Below, in pieces: positions 16,804 through 24,965 of a DNA stretch of 55,218 nucleotides. A model generated the notes under the pieces. It was not told where the DNA came from. It made no database searches and was given only the letters and a program-made list of their open reading frames with translations. Source of the stretch: an uncultured Clostridium sp. Its GTDB lineage: Bacteria > Bacillota > Clostridia > Lachnospirales > Lachnospiraceae. The stretch's first letter is position 1, and each line of letters begins with the position of its first letter. A program made the translations under genes and the position numbers. Location of the stretch: the NCBI GenBank assembly GCA_947253885.1, contig CAMYAO010000014.1, forward strand, positions 1 through 55,218, given 5' to 3'.

Positions 16804-18286
16804 AGAAGAGACTTCGGAGGATGAACTGCAAAGCTTGGATAATGTGAATCCGAATCAACCGCAAACAACTGCAAACAAAAGAAATAGAGGATTTGTATTT
16901 GTACAGATTGTTTTTTCCATTATATTTATTGGAATGATTGTTTATTTTTCGGTTTTTCAGATCACTAAGAAAGAGACCTATATTACCAATACGCATAATC
17001 CCAGATTGGATCTGTATGCGGAACATGTGCAACGAGGCAATATTATGTCTGCCGACGGAAAGGTATTAGCAACCACAAAGCTGACCTCCGGCAAGAATGA
17101 AAGCAGATATTATCCGTATGCCGCATTGTTTTCACATGCAGTAGGATTTGCTTCAAACGGAAAGTCAGGTATAGAAAATCAATTCAATTTCTCATTGTTG
17201 GAATCTCATACCAATCCGTTCAGTCAGGCAATTAATGCTGTAAAAAACAAGAAAAATCCAGGAGATACGGTAGTAACCACTTTGGATACCTCTATTCAAC
17301 AAAGAGCATCAGATGCATTAGGAGATCGAAACGGTGCGGTAGTTGTATTAGAGGTTAAAACCGGAAAAATCATCGCAATGGTGTCTAAACCTGTTTTCAA
17401 TCCTAACACAATCGAATCCAAATGGAATTCGATTGTAAAAGATAAGGAGTCTTCTGTTTTGTTAAATAGGGCAACTCAGGGATTATACCCGCCGGGATCG
17501 ATTTTTAAAGTAATTACAACTTTAGAATATATGAAGGAATATCCGAAGGAGTATAAAAACTTCAGTATAGATTGCAAGGGCTCTTTAACGGTAAATGATG
17601 CTAAAATTCATAACTATGGATATGAAGCTCATGGAAGGGAAGATCTGGAGAGTGCATTCGCACATTCCTGTAATGTTTCATTTGCAACTATCGGCTTAAA
17701 ATTACATCCAAAAAAATATACTGCATTGGCAAACAAACTTTTTTTTAACACCAATCTCCCGACCTCTCTGCAAACAGCAAAAAGCAAGTTTTCATTGTCT
17801 TCCAATGACAGTACCGCTCGTATCATGCAAACAGCAATCGGTCAGGGAACTACCATGGTTTCTCCGATCCATATGGCAATGATCGCCGCTTGTGTGGACA
17901 ATGACGGTGTAGTTATGAAGCCATATATCGTAAATAAGATTACAAGTGTATCCGGAACAACTGTAAAGAATTTCCATTCCGACAAATATGGATCAGTTAT
18001 TTCAAGATCCGATGCAGAATATCTGCAAACCCTTATGAAAGGTGTCGTAACAAAAGGAACAGGTTCAAAATTAAATAATCAAAGTTATACTGCTTATGGT
18101 AAGACCGGTTCCGCAGAATATAATGAAAAAGGGGATAGCCACGGCTGGTTTATCGGCTTTGGTAAGAAAAAAGGCTATTCTGATATTGCAATTGCGGTCA
18201 TTGTGGAAAAAGGCAACAGCGGAAGCCAATCGGCTGTTCCGATTGCAAAACAAGTGTTTGACCGTTATTTCAATAGCAAGAATTAA
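16739..18286 (+). CDS. Penicillin-binding protein (class B transpeptidase), SEDS partner
   Basis: This 515-aa protein cross-links peptidoglycan. It has a cytoplasmic tail, one membrane anchor at about 51-71, a compact N-terminal region, and a transpeptidase domain with the three active-site motifs: S254-x-x-K257, S310-x-N312 and K455-T-G. It lacks the long pedestal of FtsI or PBP2 and resembles the shorter PbpA class paired with RodA/FtsW. The start is ATG 16739 behind AGGTGG (16727-16732). No in-frame methionine follows the rodA stop until the membrane anchor, so the gene overlaps rodA by 65 bases. Confidence 0.93.
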   Translation: MKKLLSLPKLKKDHPRKALPNKEETSEDELQSLDNVNPNQPQTTANKRNRGFVFVQIVFSIIFIGMIVYFSVFQITKKETYITNTHNPRLDLYAEHVQRGNIMSADGKVLATTKLTSGKNESRYYPYAALFSHAVGFASNGKSGIENQFNFSLLESHTNPFSQAINAVKNKKNPGDTVVTTLDTSIQQRASDALGDRNGAVVVLEVKTGKIIAMVSKPVFNPNTIESKWNSIVKDKESSVLLNRATQGLYPPGSIFKVITTLEYMKEYPKEYKNFSIDCKGSLTVNDAKIHNYGYEAHGREDLESAFAHSCNVSFATIGLKLHPKKYTALANKLFFNTNLPTSLQTAKSKFSLSSNDSTARIMQTAIGQGTTMVSPIHMAMIAACVDNDGVVMKPYIVNKITSVSGTTVKNFHSDKYGSVISRSDAEYLQTLMKGVVTKGTGSKLNNQSYTAYGKTGSAEYNEKGDSHGWFIGFGKKKGYSDIAIAVIVEKGNSGSQSAVPIAKQVFDRYFNSKN

Positions 18287-18293
18287 CTGGGAA

Positions 18294-18322
18294 TTGCAAC
18301 ATCTTGTATTATGCCGTATACT
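18294..18322 (+). promoter_or_regulatory. Promoter of the Nudix-gerW gene group
   Basis: TTGCAA (18294-18299), a 17-bp spacer and TATACT (18317-18322) form a near-consensus sigma-A promoter right after the PBP stop. An AGGAGG ribosome site follows at 18345-18350. Confidence 0.75.
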
Positions 18323-18357
18323 TATAACAAAGTGTACGACATATAGGAGGTAGTTGA

Positions 18358-18828
18358 ATGATTGTAGCCACCAGTTGCGGAGGGGTTGTTATTTTCCGTG
18401 GCAAAGTCCTTTTATTGTACAAACAATATAAAAATAAATATGAAGGTTGGGTACTACCCAAAGGTACAGTAGAAAAGGGAGAGCAGTATTATGAGACTGC
18501 TCTTAGAGAAGTGAAAGAAGAAAGTGGAGCAACTCCTGCCATTGTGAAATATATAAATAAGAGTCGTTATACGTTCTCTATTCCAAACAATATCATTCAA
18601 AAGGATGTACATTGGTATTTGATGAAGGCAAATAATTATTACAGTAAGCCGCAAAAAGAAGAATATTTTACGGATTCCGGATATTATAAATACCATGAAG
18701 CAATTCATTTACTGAAATTCTCTAATGAAAAACAGATATTGGAAGAAGCATATCAGGAATATCTTATGCTAAAAAAATCAAATCAATGGATTGCAGATAA
18801 GACATTTTCAAATAAGGGAGTTGTATGA
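18358..18828 (+). CDS. Nudix hydrolase
   Basis: Nudix enzymes hydrolyse nucleoside diphosphates linked to another group. The 156-aa protein contains a complete Nudix box: G36-x5-E42-x7-R50-E51-x2-E54-E55-x-G57. The start CGGVVIFRGKVLLLYK is typical of the Ap4A / diadenosine-polyphosphate and RppH-like branch, but the substrate cannot be assigned from sequence alone. It is first in a four-gene group and its stop overlaps the next start (ATGA). Confidence 0.93.
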   Translation: MIVATSCGGVVIFRGKVLLLYKQYKNKYEGWVLPKGTVEKGEQYYETALREVKEESGATPAIVKYINKSRYTFSIPNNIIQKDVHWYLMKANNYYSKPQKEEYFTDSGYYKYHEAIHLLKFSNEKQILEEAYQEYLMLKKSNQWIADKTFSNKGVV

Positions 18829-19145
18829 GATGGTTTTCTGATCTGTATTTAGGACGGTCACTGAAAAAAAGCTATAAAAAAAGAAAATATCAGATTATAA
18901 ACAAAAAAATGCACCCTTTGGTATTTTTGATTCTGTTTGATATGAAATTTAAGAATCTGGAACTGGTACCGAGTACACTTTTTTTACAACCCTATTATCC
19001 GGGTTTTGAAACAATTGTAATCGGAATGGCATCTTCCAAACTGGAGGGTATCACAATCATCGGTACAATCTATATGGAGTGCTGTAGGGAAAGAAAGGAT
19101 TATCAGATTGAGAAGTTCCTTTTTAAAGAAAGCAAGGTGTATTAG
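18825..19145 (+). CDS. Unrecognised 106-aa protein
   Basis: I do not recognise this protein. It has 106 residues and a strongly basic N-terminus (GRSLKKSYKKRKYQIINKK), then alternating hydrophobic stretches (PLVFLILFDMKF, FETIVIGMASSKLEGITIIGTIYMECC) that look like beta strands rather than membrane helices, and it ends in a charged tail. There is no signal peptide or known catalytic motif. It overlaps the Nudix gene by four bases and ends directly before the DUF2953 gene, so it is a real, translationally coupled gene and not chance reading frame. Its setting with DUF2953 and GerW suggests a spore or envelope role, but that is only context. Confidence 0.75.
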   Translation: MRWFSDLYLGRSLKKSYKKRKYQIINKKMHPLVFLILFDMKFKNLELVPSTLFLQPYYPGFETIVIGMASSKLEGITIIGTIYMECCRERKDYQIEKFLFKESKVY

Positions 19146-19892
19146 ATGTTTCTGTTGTTTATAATTCTAAGAATACTTCTGATCTTACTGATTGTTTTTG
19201 CGGTTCTGATCCTGCTTTTTTTATTTTGTCCATTTACTTATACGATAAAGTTCTGTTCTGAAAAATTGAAGATTAGCGGACGAATCGGTTGGCTTGCAAA
19301 TTTAATCGGAGTTTCCGTACAATACCAAAACGACCTTTTTGTATCATTTAGGATACTTTTGTTTCAGATTACACTGTATCCAAAAAAAGAAAAAGGGAGT
19401 CAATCAAATACGTATGATAATACCCCCTCTGATTCTACAATACACTCTTCCGAAAAGCATAAAGAGAAAAAAAAGAATCCGATAAAAGAAACTGTTTCTT
19501 TCCAAAAGAAATCTTCTTTTATCCCTAAAGTAAAAAGATGTATAGAGGTTTTTAAACAGGTTTCAGATTTTAATTTGTGGATGAAACTTTTTCCGACCTT
19601 ACATCATCTGTTATACAGGATTGCTCCTAAAAAAATAAAAGGAGAACTTTGTTTTGGATTTAAAAATCCAGAATACACAGGGTATGTATGTGCCGGAATT
19701 AGTTTTCTTCCATTTTTATTTCAAGGTAATTTTTTGATTTATCCTGATTTTGAAACTGAACGTACCTATCTGGAGGGGTATGCATTTGTAAAGGGAAGAA
19801 TATTCGGTATTGATTTACTTATATGTATCTTCCGAATCATAAGACTGAAAGAAATAAGATCACTTATTTCTTCTATTAGAAAGGAGACATAG
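19146..19892 (+). CDS. DUF2953 domain protein (YtfI-like)
   Basis: This 248-aa protein has an N-terminal membrane helix (about residues 2-28, very rich in Leu/Ile) followed by a soluble region resembling DUF2953, the family of B. subtilis YtfI. A low-complexity linker of Lys, Ser and Asn (about 80-125) separates the first part from the conserved C-terminal half containing GELCFGFKNPEYTGYV. In Bacillus, ytfI sits directly before ytfJ (gerW), and the same pair is seen here, which supports the call. Function is not established. Confidence 0.85.
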   Translation: MFLLFIILRILLILLIVFAVLILLFLFCPFTYTIKFCSEKLKISGRIGWLANLIGVSVQYQNDLFVSFRILLFQITLYPKKEKGSQSNTYDNTPSDSTIHSSEKHKEKKKNPIKETVSFQKKSSFIPKVKRCIEVFKQVSDFNLWMKLFPTLHHLLYRIAPKKIKGELCFGFKNPEYTGYVCAGISFLPFLFQGNFLIYPDFETERTYLEGYAFVKGRIFGIDLLICIFRIIRLKEIRSLISSIRKET

Positions 19893-19894
19893 GG

Positions 19895-20323
19895 ATGTCA
19901 GATACAAATTTTCAAAATGCAATTGAATCTTTAATGTCGGGAATGAATGCCTTTGTTTCTAGTAAAACAATTGTAAGTGATCCTATCATAATAGGTGATA
20001 CCACATTGATTCCATTAGTGGACGTTTCCTTCGGTATGGGAGCGGGAAGCTTGGCAGGAGAGAAGAAAAAAAACACCAACGGCGGACTTGGAGGAAAAAT
20101 CTCACCATCTTCTATCATTGTAATAAAAAATAATACTGTAAAAGTTGTAAATACCAAAGAACAGAATTCCTTTAATAAGATTCTTGATATGATTCCGGAA
20201 TATGTAGAAAAGTTTATGAATAAGGCCTATGAAAAGAAACATCCGGAAGAAGCGGCGCAAAAAGAAAGTGCGAGAGAAGCCGCCGGACAGTCATTAAAAA
20301 AGGATCTCGGAATCATGGAATAA
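19895..20323 (+). CDS. GerW family sporulation protein (YtfJ)
   Basis: YtfJ/GerW is a small protein of the forespore, reported in Bacillus to affect germination. The 142-aa product shows the family core: VVSDPIIIGDTTLIPLVDVSFGMG-like residues 23-47, a glycine-rich stretch (GGLGGKISPSSIIVI) and the VKVVNTKEQNSFNKILDMIP region. The C-terminal end is charged and Ala/Glu rich. It follows the DUF2953 gene by two bases. Presence fits a spore-forming lineage, though some non-sporulating relatives keep it, so it does not prove sporulation. Confidence 0.92.
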   Translation: MSDTNFQNAIESLMSGMNAFVSSKTIVSDPIIIGDTTLIPLVDVSFGMGAGSLAGEKKKNTNGGLGGKISPSSIIVIKNNTVKVVNTKEQNSFNKILDMIPEYVEKFMNKAYEKKHPEEAAQKESAREAAGQSLKKDLGIME

Positions 20324-20352
20324 AAGCGGAAAAATAAATATAGAAAAACAGA

Positions 20353-20401
20353 AAAAAAGCATTGCAGAAAGCCGACAAATGAATTTCTGCAATGCTTTTT
20401 T
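20353..20401. terminator. Bidirectional terminator between gerW and rpmB
   Basis: The 18-bp perfect inverted repeat AAAAAAGCATTGCAGAAA (20353-20370) and its complement (20384-20401) encloses a 13-base loop. A-runs and T-runs flank both sides, so it can stop the plus-strand gerW transcript and the minus-strand rpmB transcript. Confidence 0.92.
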
Positions 20402-20428
20402 ATTTTCATAAATATGATAGGCACGATC

Positions 20429-20614
20429 TTAAGCTCGTTCTACAGCACCGGATCTAAGACAAGATGTACAAACGTACTGTCTTTTTGGAGTACCGTTGAC
20501 AATACATTTTACTTTTTTGATATTAGATTTCCACATTCTATTAGATTTTCTATGAGAATGGCTGACATTATTACCGAAATGAGCGCCTTTTCCACAAATA
20601 CTACATTTTGCCAT
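20429..20614 (-). CDS. rpmB: 50S ribosomal protein L28, zinc-binding form
   Basis: L28 is a structural protein of the large subunit. The start is the ATG at 20614 (MAKCSICGKG), behind GGAGGTG; an upstream in-frame ATG would place the ribosome site inside the gene. The 61-aa protein keeps both CxxC pairs (Cys4/Cys7 and Cys49/Cys52), so it is the zinc-containing form. It is transcribed away from yloU/yloV, the common Firmicutes arrangement. Confidence 0.96.
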   Translation of the reverse strand: MAKCSICGKGAHFGNNVSHSHRKSNRMWKSNIKKVKCIVNGTPKRQYVCTSCLRSGAVERA

Positions 20615-20650
20615 ATTTACACCTCCTTGCATTTAGAACGCAACAAAAGT

Positions 20651-20679
20651 ATTGTATCAGATTGAAAAACACAATGCAA
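20651..20679 (-). promoter_or_regulatory. Promoter of rpmB
   Basis: Read on the minus strand: TTGCAT (20679-20674), a 17-bp spacer, then the extended -10 TGATACAAT ending at 20651. It points at rpmB. Confidence 0.75.
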
Positions 20680-20721
20680 TGATTTTTTTTAGATTATTTT
20701 TATAAAAATAGATTTCATGTG

Positions 20722-20748
20722 TTGTTTTTTATAAATCTATAGTATAAT
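20722..20748 (+). promoter_or_regulatory. Probable promoter of yloU-yloV-recG
   Basis: A perfect TATAAT lies at 20743-20748. TTGTTT (20722-20727) is the best -35 but sits only 15 bp away, shorter than ideal, so the exact -35 is uncertain. The ribosome site TGGAGGA follows at 20764-20770. Confidence 0.55.
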
Positions 20749-20776
20749 AGTGGAATCAACATATGGAGGAAAAAGT

Positions 20777-21133
20777 ATGAAAGGACAGTTAGACAATTCA
20801 TTAGGAACAGTTATTGTGGATTCTCAGGTTATTGCAACCTATGCCGGATCTGTTGCCGTTGAATGCTTTGGTATTGTTGGAATGGCAGCCGTCAATGTGA
20901 AAGATGGATTAGTAAAATTATTAAAAAAAGATTATCTTCATCACGGTATATCGGTAACCATGGATGAAAATCATATTGTATTGGATTTTCATGTGATCAT
21001 AGCCTATGGCGTCAGCATCAAAACTGTTTCAGATAATTTAATGTCTACCGTTAAATATAAAGTAGAAGAATTTACAGGAATGACTCTTGATAAAATCAAC
21101 ATATATGTAGAGGGTGTTCGAGTAATTGATTAA
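20777..21133 (+). CDS. Asp23/Gls24 family envelope stress protein (YloU)
   Basis: This 118-aa protein belongs to the Asp23/DUF322 family; members associate with the membrane and with envelope stress, and YloU is encoded next to YloV throughout Firmicutes. Visible family features are the N-terminal GTVIVDSQVIATYAGSVAVE and the central VTMDENHIVLDFHVIIAYGVSI. The start at 20777 is set by TGGAGGA; the frame is open a little further upstream without a ribosome site. It is followed by the FakA-like gene after 13 bases. Confidence 0.92.
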   Translation: MKGQLDNSLGTVIVDSQVIATYAGSVAVECFGIVGMAAVNVKDGLVKLLKKDYLHHGISVTMDENHIVLDFHVIIAYGVSIKTVSDNLMSTVKYKVEEFTGMTLDKINIYVEGVRVID

Positions 21134-21146
21134 GGAGGAACTTAAG

Positions 21147-22820
21147 TTGAGCATACTTTCAATTGATGCCAATTTATTATCAAAAATGTTTTTGGCCGGT
21201 GCTAAAAATTTAGAAGCAAAAAAAGAATGGATAAACGAATTAAATGTTTTTCCGGTACCGGATGGTGATACAGGCACGAACATGAGCATGACCATTCTGT
21301 CAGCTGCCAAAGAAGTAGCAGCAATTGATTCTGTAGATATGGCAAGTTTAGCTAAGACGATTTCTACCGGATCGTTAAGAGGGGCTCGAGGCAATTCCGG
21401 TGTAATCCTTTCTCAATTGATCAGAGGATTCAGCAAGGTGATAGAGTCTCAGACATCTTTAGACAAACATATTTTGGCTGAGGCATTTGAAAAAGCGGTA
21501 GAAACTGCATATAAAGCAGTTATGAAGCCGAAAGAGGGAACTATTTTAACAGTTGCCAAGGGAGCTGCCGACAAAGCGAAAGAATTGGCATGTGATAACG
21601 GCATTTCTTTAGAGGAGTTTGTTGAAGGTATTGTGATTGAAGCAGACCATGTTTTGTCCAAAACTCCGGACATGCTTCCTGTCTTAAAAGAAGCCGGAGT
21701 TGTAGATTCCGGTGGTCAGGGATTGGTTCAGATATTAAAAGGTGCAAGAGACGCATTTCTTGGAAAAGAGATCGACTACTCCATAGAGATTACTCCAAGT
21801 GTCTCATCTATTGTAAAAATCACGCCCGAAACAGAAGCAGAGATTACATTTGGATACTGTACAGAGTTTATCGTTGTTCTTTCCCGTTCTATAACCGAAA
21901 AAGAAGAACAGAAATTTAAGGCTTATTTGGAATCCGTAGGAGATTCCATAGTTGTAGTTGCCGATGACGAGATGGTAAAAGTTCATGTACATACAAATGA
22001 TCCCGGAAATGTATTGCAAAAAGCATTGCGAATGGGTTCCTTAAGCAGAATCAAAATCGATAATATGCGAGAAGAACATCAGGAAAAATTGTTTAAAGAT
22101 TCTCTTAAAATGGCAAAACAGCAAAAAGAAGAAGATATACAAAATCATCTTCCTGCAAAGGATGTAGGTTTTATTGCAGTTTCGGTAGGTGAAGGACTTG
22201 ACTCTGTTTTTGAAGGCTTGGGAGTGGATCATCTGATTACAGGCGGTCAAACGATGAATCCAAGTACAGAGGATTTCATAGATGCCATTCAAAAAGTAAA
22301 TGCAAAAGTTATTTTCGTGCTTCCTAATAACAGCAATATTATTTTGGCTGCAAATCAGGCGGCTTCTATGATTGTTGATAAAGAGATCATTGTAATTCCC
22401 AGCACTACAATTCCACAGGGAATTACCGCTCTTATTAATTATATTCCGGGACAATCAAATGAGGAAAATAAAGCAGTTATGACGGAAGTTCTGGATACAG
22501 TTATGACCGGAGAAGTGACCTATGCCGTTCGCAATACGACAATCGATGAAGTGGCAATTAAAGAAGGCGATTTTATGGGAATCGGAAATAAAAAGATTCT
22601 GTCCACAGGACCGGATCGGGAAACTGTCACATTGGATCTGATACAAAAAATGTCAGATGAAGACAGTGCAATCCTTTGTATCTACTTCGGAGAAGATGTT
22701 TTGGAAGAAACGGCTGTACAGTTAAGCAAACGAGCACAGGAATTACTGCCGGATTGTGAAATTGAGGTACAATATGGCGGACAACCTGTCTATTCTTATA
22801 TTATTTCAATCGAGCAATAA
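21147..22820 (+). CDS. fakA: DAK-domain fatty-acid kinase FakA-like protein (YloV)
   Basis: YloV/FakA is the ATP-binding subunit that phosphorylates fatty acids held by FakB (DegV) proteins, letting the cell use exogenous fatty acids. The 557-aa protein has an N-terminal Dak-L-like ATPase domain with PDGDTGTNMSMT at 38-49 and SLRGARGNSGVILSQL, then the middle and C-terminal YloV domains (FGYCTEFIVV, GGQTMNPST). The start is TTG at 21147, placed 8 bases behind AAGGAGG; an earlier in-frame TTG at 21126 lies inside yloU. The gene order yloU-yloV-recG supports the identity. No fakB is in the window. Confidence 0.9.
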   Translation: MSILSIDANLLSKMFLAGAKNLEAKKEWINELNVFPVPDGDTGTNMSMTILSAAKEVAAIDSVDMASLAKTISTGSLRGARGNSGVILSQLIRGFSKVIESQTSLDKHILAEAFEKAVETAYKAVMKPKEGTILTVAKGAADKAKELACDNGISLEEFVEGIVIEADHVLSKTPDMLPVLKEAGVVDSGGQGLVQILKGARDAFLGKEIDYSIEITPSVSSIVKITPETEAEITFGYCTEFIVVLSRSITEKEEQKFKAYLESVGDSIVVVADDEMVKVHVHTNDPGNVLQKALRMGSLSRIKIDNMREEHQEKLFKDSLKMAKQQKEEDIQNHLPAKDVGFIAVSVGEGLDSVFEGLGVDHLITGGQTMNPSTEDFIDAIQKVNAKVIFVLPNNSNIILAANQAASMIVDKEIIVIPSTTIPQGITALINYIPGQSNEENKAVMTEVLDTVMTGEVTYAVRNTTIDEVAIKEGDFMGIGNKKILSTGPDRETVTLDLIQKMSDEDSAILCIYFGEDVLEETAVQLSKRAQELLPDCEIEVQYGGQPVYSYIISIEQ

Positions 22821-22823
22821 ATT

Positions 22824-24878
22824 ATGTTATATTTAGATTCACCGTTACATACCTTAAAAGGAATCGGTCCTAAAACAGAACAACTGTTTCATCGTATAGG
22901 AGTATACTCAATTCGAGATATACTCCTATATTTTCCAAAAGCATATGAGCCTTATCCTCAGCCTGTTTCTGTTTCTGAAGTGACAGAAGAGGTACACAAT
23001 GCGGTGGTTTTCCGTTTTTCCGGAGCTCCTGTGATAAAAAAGAGTGCAAAAACCGTAATTCTTACTTTGAGAGATGATAATCATATACTTCAGTTGATTT
23101 GGTTTCATATGCCGTATATAGCATCTGTCTTAAAAAAAGGATTCACTTATGTTTTCTACGGAAAAATTTCCCGAAAGGGAAGTCTTTTAAAAATGGAACA
23201 ACCGATTCTGTTTTCTTTCTCTGAATATCAGACACTTTCCAAAACTTTACAGCCGATATATGGGTTAACAAAGGGACTTACTAATAAGCAGTTGCGCAAA
23301 ACGATACGATTGTGCTTAGAGTATTTTTCTGATCTTCCAGACTCTTTACCGGAAGCAATTTGTTCCAAATATCATTTCATTTCCTATCAAACAGCACTAT
23401 CGGAAATTCATTTTCCCAGTTCTGAAGACACTTGTATTCAAGCCCGAAAGAGATTTATCTATGAAGAATTTTTTTATTTTCTTCTTACAATGAAACTCTT
23501 AAAAAAGGAGGAAGAGAGAACAGAAAATCGCTTTTATTTCTGTGACAGATCTATTTTGGAAAAATGGATTACAAAATTACCTTATCCGCTGACATCAGCT
23601 CAAAGGCGTTCCTTGGAAGAGATCTTATCTGATCTTAACAGTTCTTCCTGTATGCAACGTTTGGTACAGGGGGATGTCGGGTCGGGAAAGACGATTGTTG
23701 CCTTTTTGGCTATGGTATATGCATCCTGTTCCGGATACCAGGCGGCATTAATGGCACCGACAGAAGTATTAGCGAGACAACATTATCAAAAATTAACAGA
23801 TTTTGTAGAATTGCAAAATTTAAATATTCCAATTGCTCTTTTAACCGGAAGTCTGAAAACACGAGAGAGAAAAGAGATGACAGAATTAATACAAAGTCAT
23901 TCTAACACATTGATTATCGGTACTCACGCATTAATACAGGAACCGGTTACATATCAAAATCTGGCTCTTGTGGTTACAGATGAACAGCATCGATTCGGAG
24001 TAAAGCAGCGTGAATTTTTTTCAGATAAAGGCAATAGTCCGCATATATTGGTCATGAGTGCTACTCCTATCCCACGTACGTTAGCAATCATCTTATATGG
24101 GGATCTGGATATTTCTATTATGGATGAAGTTCCTCAAAAAAGGCTCCCGATAAAAAATGCAGTTGTGGATACCGGATATCGTATGAAAGTATACCAATTT
24201 ATAAAGAAACAGGTTCAATTGGGGCATCAGGCTTACGTTGTATGTCCTTTAGTAGAACCTTCTGAACAGCTGGATTGTGAAAATGTTCTTGATTACAGCA
24301 AAAAATTACAAACTTTTTTCGGAGACACGCTAAACGTTTCTTTTTTGCATGGAAAAATGAGGCCGGAAGAGAAAAATGCTGTTATGGAGACTTTTATAGA
24401 AGGATCTGTTCAAATTTTAGTATCAACGACTGTAATTGAAGTCGGTGTAGACGTTCCGAATGCTACTGTTATGATGATAGAAAACGCAGAGCGTTTCGGT
24501 TTGGCACAACTTCATCAGTTAAGAGGGCGTGTAGGACGTGGAGATGCACAATCTTATTGCATTTTTGTTCATACAAATAAAAACGAGAGCCATAATAAGC
24601 GTTTGGAAATATTAAATCATTCCAATGACGGATTTTATATTGCCAATGAAGATCTAAAACTCAGAGGACCGGGAGATCTGCTGGGCATTCGTCAAAGCGG
24701 GGATTTACAATTTGCATTGGCAGATATTTTTCGAGACGGAGCCATATTACAGCAGGCTGCTGTTGATGTGGGCTATTTGCTGCGAACAGATCCTGATTTA
24801 CAAAGCGAGGAATATACAAAGATAAAAGAGCGTTTAGAATATATATGTCAGAACGAATCGATCCGTTTTAATATTTAA
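22824..24878 (+). CDS. recG: ATP-dependent DNA helicase RecG
   Basis: RecG remodels stalled replication forks and branched DNA. The 684-aa protein has the N-terminal wedge/OB domain (from about 1 to 240) and two helicase lobes: Walker A QGDVGSGKTIV, motif Ia APTEVLARQHYQKL, the DEQH box (TDEQHRFG), MSATPIPRTLAI, and the C-terminal LHQLRGRVGRG. The ATG at 22824 comes only three bases after yloV with a weak ribosome site, so translation is probably coupled to yloV. Confidence 0.96.
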   Translation: MLYLDSPLHTLKGIGPKTEQLFHRIGVYSIRDILLYFPKAYEPYPQPVSVSEVTEEVHNAVVFRFSGAPVIKKSAKTVILTLRDDNHILQLIWFHMPYIASVLKKGFTYVFYGKISRKGSLLKMEQPILFSFSEYQTLSKTLQPIYGLTKGLTNKQLRKTIRLCLEYFSDLPDSLPEAICSKYHFISYQTALSEIHFPSSEDTCIQARKRFIYEEFFYFLLTMKLLKKEEERTENRFYFCDRSILEKWITKLPYPLTSAQRRSLEEILSDLNSSSCMQRLVQGDVGSGKTIVAFLAMVYASCSGYQAALMAPTEVLARQHYQKLTDFVELQNLNIPIALLTGSLKTRERKEMTELIQSHSNTLIIGTHALIQEPVTYQNLALVVTDEQHRFGVKQREFFSDKGNSPHILVMSATPIPRTLAIILYGDLDISIMDEVPQKRLPIKNAVVDTGYRMKVYQFIKKQVQLGHQAYVVCPLVEPSEQLDCENVLDYSKKLQTFFGDTLNVSFLHGKMRPEEKNAVMETFIEGSVQILVSTTVIEVGVDVPNATVMMIENAERFGLAQLHQLRGRVGRGDAQSYCIFVHTNKNESHNKRLEILNHSNDGFYIANEDLKLRGPGDLLGIRQSGDLQFALADIFRDGAILQQAAVDVGYLLRTDPDLQSEEYTKIKERLEYICQNESIRFNI

Positions 24879-24883
24879 AAAAG

Positions 24884-24965
24884 TATCCTGAATATCAATC
24901 GTGTTTTTCCCTGCAGACATTCAAGTCTGAGAACGAAAAACAAATTGACATCAGGATATTTTTTA
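24884..24965. terminator. Nested hairpin terminator between convergent recG and rqcH
   Basis: Four stacked complementary pairs are visible: TATCCTGA (24884-24891) with TCAGGATA (24951-24958), CAAT (24896-24899) with ATTG (24944-24947), TGTTTTTC (24902-24909) with GAAAAACA (24935-24942), and CAGAC (24914-24918) with GTCTG (24925-24929). A T-run follows on the plus strand and an A-run precedes it, so it can serve both convergent genes. Confidence 0.8.

Noticed and set aside
18825..20323. Nudix-unknown-DUF2953-GerW block as a new defence system
   Set aside because: YtfI/YtfJ are known sporulation-linked neighbours and there is no nuclease, toxin or sensor domain in the group.
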